DNA of 64,000 bases from Calliopum simillimum (taxonomy: Eukaryota > Arthropoda > Insecta > Diptera > Lauxaniidae), in assembly GCA_951812925.1 (NCBI GenBank), contig OX638368.1, forward strand, positions 126,999,309-127,063,308, read 5' to 3'. The translations under genes and the position numbers were made by a program. Of this stretch, positions 1 to 11,000 are shown piece by piece; positions within the stretch are counted from its first letter, which is position 1, and the number at the start of each line of letters is the position of its first letter. Below the pieces are notes generated by a model. The model did no database searches. It was given only the letters and a program-made list of their open reading frames with translations, and was not told the origin of the DNA.

Positions 1-261
1 TTTAACCCTAATATTTTAAAATTCATATATGCATGTACATTAGATAGGGCCGAAATTTAGATTTGTCCCAAATGCGACTCAAAAGTAAGAAAAACTCGAT
101 AACTGCATAATTTTTTTTTTTTATTCCGAGAAAAATCAATGGAGCACTTTTGATTCTGCTGAAGGCGCATTTTATGCGAAAAAAAAAAACGTTTTTTTTG
201 TTTATAACGTTTTCTTCACATAATTTTTACTTTTTTATTTTAATTTGCTTGAAACATAAAG
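1..261. other. AT-rich sequence, nothing recognised
   Basis: Homopolymer A and T runs, no ORF, no repeat boundary seen. If Klp98A exon 1 lies upstream this is inside its first intron. Confidence 0.5.
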
Positions 262-2172
262 ATAACACAGGTTTACAAAAAAAAAAAAAAAATTTCATGG
301 CGTTTTGATCAGACTATGTGTTTCCTAGGGACTTTGACGTCCTGAATCCAAATCCGGGGTCCGTTTTTTCCAGAACGTCCGAGAAAAAAGATTTCAAGGT
401 CATATGAAGGACAAAATGGTGATGTGTCGTTTAGTGATAAATTCGCTAAAATTCTGAAACTAATTTTATATCATTAAATTCTTATTCCTTAAAAAGAATA
501 TGTGATCAAAAAGGGCCTCTCGGACCTAGTTTCGGAGATATAGCCATGGGAAGATCCGGATATATCTTCTTTAAAAACCGCTATAAGTTGGGAACCCCTG
601 GATGGATTTGAAAAATATTGGTGTCATATGAAAGGTATTTTGTTGTTGTTGTTGATGTATTTGTTGTTGTAACTGAAAAATTTCTCAAAATTTCAAAAAA
701 GGTCATACCTCCAAAACTATGAATCCAATTAAAAATATGCGCATAATATTTCTATAGGCTATTAAAATACCTTTCATACGACACCAATATTTTTCAAATC
801 CATCCAGGGGTTCCCAACTTATAGTGGTTTTCATAGAAAATAAATCCGGATCTTCCGATGGCTATATCTCCAAAACTATGTCCAAGATACCCTTTTTGAA
901 CACATACTCTTTTTAAGGACTAAAAATTGAATGATAAAAAATTAGTTTCAGAATTTTAGCGAATTTATCACTAAACGACACCAGTGCTGTCGTTTTGAAA
1001 AGTTTGAGCGAAGTGAAATTTTGTAAAAAGTGAAGTGTTGCGAAGTAAAATTCTGAAAAAGTGAAGTATTAGCGAAGTGAACACAAAAATCACAATTTTA
1101 TTTATTCAATTCATTCATTTTTATGCTACACAAAACAAAATTTGAAAATATATTTTATTGTAAAAAAATAAATAAAAAATTTCTTAAGTCAAAAATTTAC
1201 CGAAATATGGTCGGCCACTCGAACATGGAAATTTTGTTTATGCGGTCGAAGAAACGTTTTTACTCAAAACAATGCATCTTACGAAAAAAGTGTATAAAGC
1301 AAAAAATGCTTAGAATAATCCAAGAAATACGTGTGAATTTTTTTCAGAATTTTTTGGAACTTTTTTAATTTTTTTTTTTTGTGACCAATTTTTTAAAAAT
1401 TATAAAATGTACCCAAAAATTAAACGTATTCTTTGAATGATTCTAAGTATTTTAGGTATTATACACTTTTTTCGTAAGACGCTTTTTTATTGAGTAAAAA
1501 ACATTTTTCCGACCACTTAAAAAAAAATTAAATGTTCGAGTAGCCATATTTCGGCTAATTTTTCACCTAAAAATTTTATAATGAAGCGTTATAAAGGAAA
1601 TTTTATCTACTTTTATGATATTCTGCTATATCTTTACATATCTCTGACCCTAAAACAGTTATAGACAAAAGAGTAAAAAACACAAGAATTCGAAATTTTT
1701 GCTTTCTTTTTTTGGTCTATAAACTATTTCGATGGCAAATTTAATTCTCTACAAAAAGCTTCCTGTGAAGTATATCGAAATTTTGCTTTGTTCGCTTTGA
1801 AAAACATATTACTTTTCAGTCAGGGTAGGCTTCGGGCATACAAAAAAGTATGTTTCTGAGCTCTCTTAAAAAGAATAGACAAATTTTAAGGCAAATTTTG
1901 TATTCAAAAAAAAAGTGAAGTGATTTTATGAAAGGGGAAGTGGCGAAGTGTTTTCGATAAAAAAGGAGCAAAACACTTCAATTGAAGTGTCAGCGACAGC
2001 ACTGAACGACACATGAACCCCATTTTAACCTCCATATGACCTTGAAATCTTTTTTCTCAGACGTTCTGGAAAAAAACGGACCCCGAATTCAGATTTAGGA
2101 CATCAAAGTCTCTAGGAAATACATAGCCTGGTCAAAACGCCATGACATTTTTTTTTTGTAAACCTGTGTTAT
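262..2172. mobile_element. Foldback element with long inverted arms, interrupted by a hAT element
   Basis: The left arm starts ATAACACAGGTTTAC at 262; the right arm ends GTAAACCTGTGTTAT at 2172. The arms run inward with shared blocks (GGCGTTTTGATCAGAC, CCAGAACGTCCGAGAAAA, CGCTATAAGTTGGGAACC) and meet near 640-765. The right arm is broken at 981/2005 by the hAT element. A deleted third copy lies at about 31455-31840. No coding capacity was seen, so it is non-autonomous. Confidence 0.8.
982..2004. mobile_element. Non-autonomous hAT-type element with 8-bp target duplication
   Basis: Terminal inverted repeats are CAGTGCTGTCG (982-992) and CGACAGCACTG (1994-2004), 11/11. They are flanked by identical 8-bp AACGACAC at 974-981 and 2005-2012. 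An 8-bp duplication plus CAG...CTG ends is the hAT hallmark. Subterminal zones on both sides are full of GCGAAGTGAA-type hexamers, plausible transposase binding sites. The centre (about 1140-1560) is an inverted repeat related to the sequences at 2187-2555 and 46960-48350. No transposase ORF is present. Confidence 0.9.
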
Positions 2173-2186
2173 GTTCTTGCAGAAAT

Positions 2187-2555
2187 TTTGGCGTTCAAAA
2201 ATTTTAAATTTATTTTTGTAGTAGGTATAGATAATATTCGGTTCCAAAAATCGATTTTTTTACTTTTTTCAACTACAAAAAGCTTATACGGCAAAAAGGT
2301 TAAAATCGTCCAAAGAATACGTGTGAATTTTTTCAGAATTTTTTCGAAATATTTTTATTTTCTTGACTAATTCTTGCAAAATTATAACATGCATCAAAAA
2401 ATTCTAAAAAAAATTCGCTCGTATACTTTGAACAATTCTAAGCATATTTTGCCTTATAAACTTCTTTCGCAAGATGTCTTACTTTTGCGTAAAAATGCCT
2501 TTGTTCATTTGCGTAGTTGAAAAACGTAAATAAATCGTTTTTTGGAACCTTATAT
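2187..2555. repeat. Inverted-repeat family 'Y', copy 2
   Basis: Contains GATAATATTCGGTTCC, the AAAGAATACGTGTGAATTTT block and its inverted counterpart around AACAATTCTAAGCATATTTT. Related copies are inside the hAT element (1140-1560) and at 46960-48350. Confidence 0.55.
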
Positions 2556-2556
2556 T

Positions 2557-2635
2557 GGGGGTTATCGTGAATCAATATGTCCAGGGAATTTTTCTCAGAC
2601 TGCCGTGCATTCTCTATTGACTCACGATAACCTCC
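2557..2635. repeat. Small hairpin MITE
   Basis: The ends are GGGGGTTATCGTGAAT and the inverse CTCACGATAACCTCC, with a shared GACTGCCRTGCATTCTCTAT core. A second copy is at 24261-24367, and the left end recurs, diverged, at about 27354. Confidence 0.7.
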
Positions 2636-2654
2636 ATTATCTACATTATCTGTA

Positions 2655-3905
2655 TACTAAGTTAAATTTTTTGAAACGGACACAACTCAACTCAAACTTT
2701 TTTTTGGTGGTTTTTTGAAGAGTTTTTGACCAGAATTATTGCCTTATATTTTTTTTTTTCAAAAACTTAATTTTTTTTTAAAGTTATAAGCATGTGCATT
2801 TTTATGTGTTTTTTTAAAAATTGCGATTTATCCGTAGGGGAGAAGGGGGAGGTTTCGACACCCTTACAAGAAAATCCTTATATCTTCCAATTGCAATTGC
2901 GCATGTTATTTTGAATACACATAGACTATGCACGAATATGTTCGCTATTTTCGAAACTGTGACCAAAAAATCATAGTTAAAATAAATGACGAAACCTCCC
3001 ACTTTTGGGGAGGCTTCGTCAGTCCGTCTAGTACCGAACTCCATATCTTGTGAAAAATCGGATTCATGGAAAATAATTGAATCATATGTATAAATTTCAG
3101 TTGTTGAATCCTCCCATTTAAACTTGACGAATCCTACCTTATGCACTTGTTTCCAAATTTCCAAATTTCCGAATTTCTCAGTTATCTTTTATTTATTTTG
3201 CAAACCTTAAATGTAGTATTAACAATAATAATATATTTAAGTATCTGCTAAAAAAAAAGGAAATTTTATCACACAAAAAGCAACAAGCAAATATTGCATC
3301 AATTTGCTATTGTATAAAAACACAAAACCACGACTAGCTACGCACACTAGCCGAATTGCGCTGAGAAATTTTTGTGAAAACTGCGTACCATTAGGAGTAC
3401 GAATTTTTGTATTACACGCGGGAGTTAGTGTGAATAGAAATCACAAAATTTGGCACTGACAAATCCTTCCATGTGTCGAAACCTCCCCTAAATAGTGAAC
3501 GAAAATTTATAAAATTTTTGTGGTAGATGAAATAAACTTTTCATAAAAATTTTAAAAATTTCTTATAGATAAAGAACTTTTTAATAAACAAAAAATATTA
3601 AAGCAATACCTACCCATAAACAAAAACAAAATTTTTTCACAAAATTGTTTTCTAAAATCTAATAACATTTCTATGGAAAAAAATTGGAGGAACTTTCATT
3701 AATAAAAAAGTCACGCGTACTTAAATAACGCTACATAGGCGCCTTACCTATGCGATTCACACATTTACGCTCGCTGCGCGTTCTAACGTGCATTCTCAAT
3801 TTCTGCAGTGGTGAGGCAATAATCCTAGTCAAAAACTCTTCAACCACCAAAAAAATTTTGAGTTGACAAGTAAGTTTTTACTGCGTCCGTTTCAAAAAAT
3901 TTAAC
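2655..3905. mobile_element. Nested foldback: outer arms 2655-2745 / 3815-3905, inner element about 2839-3491
   Basis: The outer arms share AAATTTTTTGAAACGGAC and AAGAGTTTTTGACC in inverted order. The inner unit begins GGGGGAGGTTTCGACACC and ends GTGTCGAAACCTCCCC, with a further short hairpin (ACGAAACCTCCC...GGGAGGCTTCGT) at 2988-3024. A 116-codon ORF across the inner unit on the minus strand resembles no known protein and follows the repeat. Confidence 0.65.
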
Positions 3906-4780
3906 TATGCTACTAAAATTTATGATTTTATAACGCCAAAGTTTTTGCAAGAATACTAAAAAAATTATGCAGATATGGTTTTAAGAGCCCTTCGAACTTT
4001 TGATTTTTTTTTTTTCTTCATACAAATCCAACCATATTACAAAGTTACATATTGCTATACTGAAACAGTAAAAGTATGATCTCTGTCTGGGTTTTCGTTA
4101 GACGATACTTTCCTTATACATTTCATTTTGTTTTTGTGGTCACTTTTGTTGGGTGGTATTTTTAGATTCTATTTTTAGAATTATTACTTAAATTGTTTGT
4201 TACTCACATTTTTGAACCTTGCACTGTCATGTTGTGTTCATGAATTATGTTGGGAAAACCGCAATTTGTTCTGTCTACTGTTACCTTTTGCGGCTCAAGC
4301 TGAATAAATACATGAAATGCGAATTCTGCTGTGGAAAAATTTAAATATTTCTCTTTTAAAACTTTCAACTTTAACATTATTTTGTAATGCGCAAAAAAAA
4401 AAAAACTAAAACAAACGCTTGTTTTTTGGTCTCTGTTTGATTGCTATAAAGCGGTAATGTTATAGAAAAAGTTTATCTCATATTTTACAGAGTGCTTTTT
4501 TTACATTGCCGCTTATCAGCTGGCACTTGATGTCCATTAAAACGCCTACTGTCCGCCCCATAAAAACAAAGTTTTTCTTTAAACAACGGAACACAATGTG
4601 GCTGCACGTTAACTTTACTGGTCTGTTATGTCTAGCAAACTGTGTCTCTTGAGTGCCCTTCACATTTTGTTGCAACAGTCAGTTTTAACATAAAGAAATC
4701 ATCATTTAATTCTTTACATTTCACATGATAACATGGTAATGATATTTGTTCATGTTTTTTCATTTAATTTTATTTTACAG
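3906..4780. other. Intron 1 / upstream sequence of Klp98A
   Basis: No repeat or gene was recognised. The stretch 4493-4680 has higher GC and a 65-codon minus ORF with no recognisable domain. The Klp98A first coding exon was looked for here and not found. Confidence 0.45.
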
Positions 4781-5004
4781 AGAAATAGATATGGATGCTC
4801 TGCCTATTGTTCAAATGGATGGCAAAAAAACTCGTCTCTCGAAACCTAGACTACAATCAATACGTGATGCCGGCCGTGATAATCATCATGACTTTACGTT
4901 TGACTATTCCTACTGGTCATATGACGAAAATGACAGTCATTTTGCAACACAGGAAGAGGTCTATGATGACTTGGGCACTGATGTGATTGATTGTGCTTTT
5001 GAAG
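4781..5004 (+). CDS. Klp98A: Klp98A coding exon 2: motor N-terminal part
   Basis: The acceptor TATTTTACAG ends at 4780 and the donor GAAG|GTGAGT lies at 5004/5005. The exon encodes [16 protein letters not shown] and on to VIDCAFEG, the beta1-alpha1 region of the kinesin motor just before the P-loop. The exon starts with the third base of a split Arg codon, so an upstream exon must end in AG. The exon end supplies the first base of a Gly codon completed at 14069. The intron that follows is about 9 kb and is filled with repeats. Confidence 0.93.
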
Positions 5005-8000
5005 GTGAGTAATAGTTTTTAAAACAATTGGCAGATATGAATGAATGGATATGAAGTTTTCATAATATTGAAGTAGCAAATGTTCATAAAAACTATGAAT
5101 CTTAAGTGATAAATGTTGTTGAAATTTAATGACATAAAATGTTAATACAATAACTATAATAAATGTATTATTTGTATTGTTTAAAATACTTTCCCTTTTA
5201 ATTGGAATCTACTCTTTTCTAAATCCCCCATTTCACGCCCATCGCATGTCACTCAGTCAGTCACTTGGTTTGCGCTTTGTCGCTTTTTAATTGCACTTCA
5301 TGTCTTGTTAACAAGTGGTTGATTCATGTCTCTTGACATGTCGCATGTCTATGACACATGCAACTTGTAACTGAAACAGATACTTTGTGTAAAGCAGAGC
5401 AATGTCTTCCAACTACACCTACATCCAAACAACTGACTAGAGGGCAATTAACTCATTTCCGCTTCCACAAAACACTCTAGAGTACAGAATATGCTAAAAA
5501 TATTCACTCCTTTTGAGTAACGCGTATGACGTAGTTATCGTCCTGTGGCAAATTAATTTACGCCTTTAATGCTGCAATTGCATTTATTATGTTTATTTTG
5601 TTAAAATTTTTTCTGCTTTACAGGATTGCATTCAATATATTTTCTCATTGAAAGCATACTTTCCACTTGGAGATTAGATCCATATCAGTATTGCCAAATT
5701 ATAATCTGGGACCATGACCAAATCAAGTTTTTGAAATGAAACTTAGGTGTAAAATGTCAGGGCCGCGACACTTTTTTGGCGACACTTTTCGTTACATCTC
5801 GTTATATCTCGCAAGCTATACAAGCTATTTTGATGAAATTTCGTAGGTATGTGTAGAAAGTAAAAAAAATGGGTGCTAGCAAACTAGCGCCACGCCTTCT
5901 CTTTAACGATTGAAATTTGAATCTGTGTACATGAAAATGGCTGTGTGTGTGTCTGCAGCATTATCACTCAGAAACTATTTGACTAATTGAGCTGGAAATT
6001 TGGCAGTGAGTGTTTCTCAGGTATGGAAAGGCTTTTATGGTATAAACGAAGGTCACCCGAAGGCTTCATAGTCAAAACGAAGAATATCTGGATGCACTAG
6101 AGGAAAAACATCTATGGCGGACTATCAACTAGCCTTAACTGACAGTTTTCTGGGACAACCGATGTTTTTCGGATGTCACCCGAAGTCTTCATAGTCAAAA
6201 CGAAGAATATCTAGGTATACTAGACGGAAAACATCCGTGGTACGCTATCAATAAGCCATAATTGAATATTTTCTGGGACATCCGCAGATTTATTGACACA
6301 TAATACATGGTTTGTGCTCTATCGAAGAAAAAACAACTTTTTTGGTCAAAATCGATTTTATTCATAAACTTTGGCTCATACAAAAGCGATACAACCATTC
6401 CAGCGCTTCAATAACATTTCGATATTTTTCTTGTAGAACGATTTACATTTGGCCTCAAATTAGACGTTTTTTCGGCGACCACCTCATTTGAGCCAAATCG
6501 CTTTCCAGTGAGAATTTTGTTTTGGGTCTGCGAGCAGGTAAAAGTCGCGGAGAGAAAAATCTGTAGAACGGAGTGGGTGGGGCAGCAATTTCACGGAAAA
6601 AACTAAACCGTAAAAATTCATTGAAAATCCCAGTTATTTTTACTGATTTTTTCAGTAACTGTGCGCCCGTAAAGAAAAACCGTATTTTTTACTGACTACA
6701 CACAGTAAATTTTTTACAAAATATAAAAATAAAAAAAAAATTATGTTGATTGGTATCGAACTTAAGACCTTTGTGTTTCTAGGCGACGCTCTATCTACTG
6801 AGCTACTGTACCACTTTAATTTCTATAGCTTATTATTTTATTTAAATCAAATTTCAATAAAATTTTTTACAATCTCAACCAGTAATAATTGAAATGTATT
6901 CTAAGCAAATATTGCAGAGCCCACTAGCATTTTTTCATGCGACAAATTTTCACTTCTATATTCAATAGTTTTCACTGTTTGTATCTGTACTTTTTAAAGT
7001 TTAAGCCGTATATTTTACTCTCGTGCCATTACTTTTTCATGAGAATTCAGTAAAGCAATTGAATTACTGGAACGAACCGTAATTTTTGACGAGATTATTA
7101 TCACTTTGTGCTATTTGAAAAACAATTTTTACGGATCATTTTTTTGCGTGTTGAAACGGAATTAATTCATTTTAATTATCGTTTCCATCGAAAATCTACA
7201 AACTTCTGTACTTTTCTTTGTTTTGATCATAACGTGAAATTTTTTCTACCATACAAATTTTAAACTGAACATCTTTCAAACAACCAGGAAATATTGGATC
7301 ACCTTATCTTGTTAAGTTGAGGTGACATCACCAGTTTTTTCACAAGATGTCATTTCTCCCTATCCATTTTACATGTGTACCAAATCTCATAAATTATGAA
7401 TTTCTATTTTTAGGGGCGTGGCATCGCCCATTTTCCCAGGGAACATTATTTGTCTTGGCGCTCTGTATACATGTATCAAATCTCATTTATGTGCGAGAAA
7501 TATTTTCGAAGATATAATGATGTGATTTTTGTGAAGGCGTGATTCCCCCATTTTCCCAGCAGTTACTTTGAAAGCAACTTTCGCATGCTCAAATTTTCAT
7601 GTTAAATTGTAAACATAGCACCTGCTGATATCTTTGGGGTGTGAGCTATCTCACACAATTTCACTTTAAAAGTATTTCGTGGACTTTCCGGAACAATTTC
7701 CGATTTTAAGCAAACAGAGGCTTTAGCATTATTAGTGCTTATAAGACCGCATTAAAATTCAGCATGCCAGTCAATAATTGTCTGTTTTCTCAGTTCTGAG
7801 TCCGGACCACATTTAAATGTTTCAATGCCATGCCTACTTTTGATGTATAAGCTTCATTTCCTTCACGTGTTCTAAGATGCACACGTATATTTTTTTTGTA
7901 ACTTAACGGATCCGGTGTCCGGATTGCTGAATATACCGAATTACCAAATTCGGTTTTCCGGATTGCAATCCCTATGAACCATACTCCACCTTCTTGACTT

Positions 8001-11000
8001 TTCAGACTGAGAAACGTTTATCATTCTGTTTTGTCTAAAATGGTGCATGCGAACATGATCATTTGTTTGTTGTTTTTTAAATTTAACTAAGTTAATATGC
8101 TTGTATTTTGCTGATTTTTTTTTAAATTGTTTTTTTTTTGTTTTTTTTTTTTGTAAAATGTTATTTTTTGTTTTTGACATGAACATTATTTTTATTTAAT
8201 TGCGCTTGCTGCCTAAAATATGCGCAACTGTGCATTTTCAGCGAAAGTGTTTTTGCTTTTATTTATTGTTAAAGTCACTACTTTTTTTGTTCAGTGAAAG
8301 CAAAATTATTTTTTATAAAAATATTGCATTTTCTGTTTGTTTGTTGTATAAAAAAGATATATTTCTAATTCATAAAAATTTTTAATTAACGCATTTTAAT
8401 GCAAACTGTGTCTGTAACTGGATTATTTTTTTGCGCGAAATTTCCGCACTTTTGTTTTATTTATTTTTATTTTTTGTTGTTGCTACTAGCGTTATTGGCG
8501 ATAGTAATTTTGCTGGTGCTATTTCATTATTTTTATATATCAATGTCGTAATGAGCGTGCAACACGCTTCAGAAATTCAAAAAAACAAAAAAAAAAAAAA
8601 AATAAAAATAGGGATCATCAAACATTCAATATTGAAAATATTGCCTTATGAAATCTATAATTTATAGTTCACATTTTCGTGGTTCTATAAAGACTTTAAT
8701 GAATTTTTAATATGCTTCTTCTGGAGGTTTCTGAACATGGCATAACTCTTTATTTAAAAATATGTTTTATAAACACATCATTTGCCTCAACAGTTTTTCT
8801 TTCTTTTAAGTATTTACACTTTCAATAAAGTGCTATTGAAGTTTCCCTCCTGTATGTGCATTTAGTTGGAGTTGCGCACACCAAATGTTGCAATAACCCA
8901 CTAATGGTAAACAAATTTTTTTTTCTTAAACTTAAGGTAATTTCAACTTACCCAACTAGTAAATGACAGCTCATTTAAATATCTACTGAGTCATACTTAC
9001 TGAAAATACAAACAAAACAATTACTTGCCTTTGATATTTAGCTAACACTTAAATACGAAAGTCACGTTAAAAATTTTTGTTTCTGTTTTTTGCTGACTTA
9101 AAGCAACAAAAAAATATATTATAAACAAATTAACTTAAATCACCGTGGACCGTAACTTCGCTTTACACAATAGCGTTATTAGAAAAGGGTCCGGTCTAAT
9201 CTGAGTAACATTATATTATTCTCTTTTGAAATTTTCTTGAAACTGAGGGGGCTATTAGGTTATTAAAGTGAGTGACATCCATTAAGGGGGTGACAACTAT
9301 TGATGGTCGAAATTAGCCTTGTATGTATGTATGTAGTCTCCTTTAACTCCTAGGAAATGTCTCCATTTGTCGCGGTCCCTTACGATGTCTTTGATCTCTT
9401 GCCACGACTTTCCCGATTTTTGTATTTCCTTTTCCAACAACCTTTTCCAGTTGGTTTTCGGTCTACCACGTACTCTACTGCCTTGTGGACTCCACTCAAG
9501 AGCCTGGCGACAGATTTCACTGAGTGATTTCCGAAGAGTCTGAGCAATCCATCTCCTCTTGCGCAGCTTGACCTCGTTTGCTATAGCCCTCAGATTGCAT
9601 TTTTGATGTAGCTCGGCATTTGATCTATTCCGGCAGCCTTGTTGTTTTTCATGGTTTGGATTGTAGGCGGTTGTGTTTGTATTCGACTACTACTGCGAGC
9701 CACTGCGGCAGTTGTAGTTGGTGATTTGGTGGGATTCAGTATATCTCAAAAATACAAAAAATTAGTCTTGTTCTTGAGAAAAATTACCAACACCAAGACG
9801 CTGATTTTGGTCACGATGATCATTAAGACCAAGACTACTTTTCAATGTTGGTAATTTATAATTGATAAGTGTGTCACGCAGCTTTCAAGCATAAAATTAT
9901 GTCCTAATTCGAAATTTGGCATTTTAAAAACCTAACTGCTGGTGAAAAATTATGTTTGGAAAGACCAAGGCTTAATGTTCAAGTCCAAGACTCAAATCCA
10001 GGACCAATACTCAAAGTTCAAGACCAAGATTAGTATGGTTTTGGTCTTGGTTTGCTCCATCCCTATTAAAACTCCCTTAAAAAAAAATCAATATTCTATT
10101 GGGGTCGTCGAATTTATATCTTTTAAAATAATCATAACTATTAAAGAAAATTCATATAAGACTAATTCATAGCTAATTTTTAAGACGAAGAATAGTACCA
10201 AATGATGCATTTAGTAAAAAGGAAGTGTTGTTTACTTAACCTCAAAAATGGAGTTTTTGAACTTTTATGTTTGAATACCTCAAAAACCATACACGATGGA
10301 GTAACAATGCTGAGACTGAGTTCAGATTCAGCATTGACAAATATATACACAGTTAAAATTTTACTTTAATTTTAAAACCAAAAAGTATTTATATAGATCA
10401 ATGCCAAACAAAAGCATTAATTTTATACTATTTTGGAATAAATTTCATACTTTTTTGGAATAAATTTCAAAATTTTTTGGAAAAAATCGGAATTTAAAAG
10501 TCTAAAATCCAAACTATATTTTTAAGTGTGTAGAAAATAATTGTTTTTGTTTTGGTTTGATTTTTTTTTTCCAAAAACAACTTTTTTCGACCCCTTTTCG
10601 ATTTTAAAAAATTTCGAATTTTGTTGCTAACACCATAAGGCATTGTGCGAAAAAAGAAAACACAAGGTTTCCTCAAACTTATACACGTAATTAAACCCCA
10701 TTCCGGAGAACGGTGCTAAGCTATCGTATTCGGTTTTGCCAAAATATTTCATTTATTTATCATTTTAAGATAATTTCAGACTAAATGATTTCAATTAAAG
10801 GGTGTAAATTTTGCACATAGGTCGCGTATTCCCCACGAGTTCTTTGTCCGTTTGAGTGTTCTGTTATTGTTTCCTCATTGAATTAATGACGCGTTTTCTT
10901 TGTTTGGTTTGTTCGTGACTCTTTGCAATGACAATGACCATGCAATACAACGAGTACCTACATAAATAATGCCACAGTTGGGGCCACTTTGCATTTTACA

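Noticed and set aside
2814..3164. 116-codon minus-strand ORF
   Set aside because: It spans the inner inverted-repeat element at about 2839-3491 and its sequence follows that repeat; no protein family is recognisable.
1..4780. First coding exon of Klp98A
   Set aside because: I looked for a sequence encoding VKVAVRVRPFN followed by AG|GT before 4780 and found none; it is more likely upstream of the window.
6744..6815. Functional tRNA gene
   Set aside because: The A box is good but the anticodon and acceptor stems do not pair, and the B box departs from consensus.
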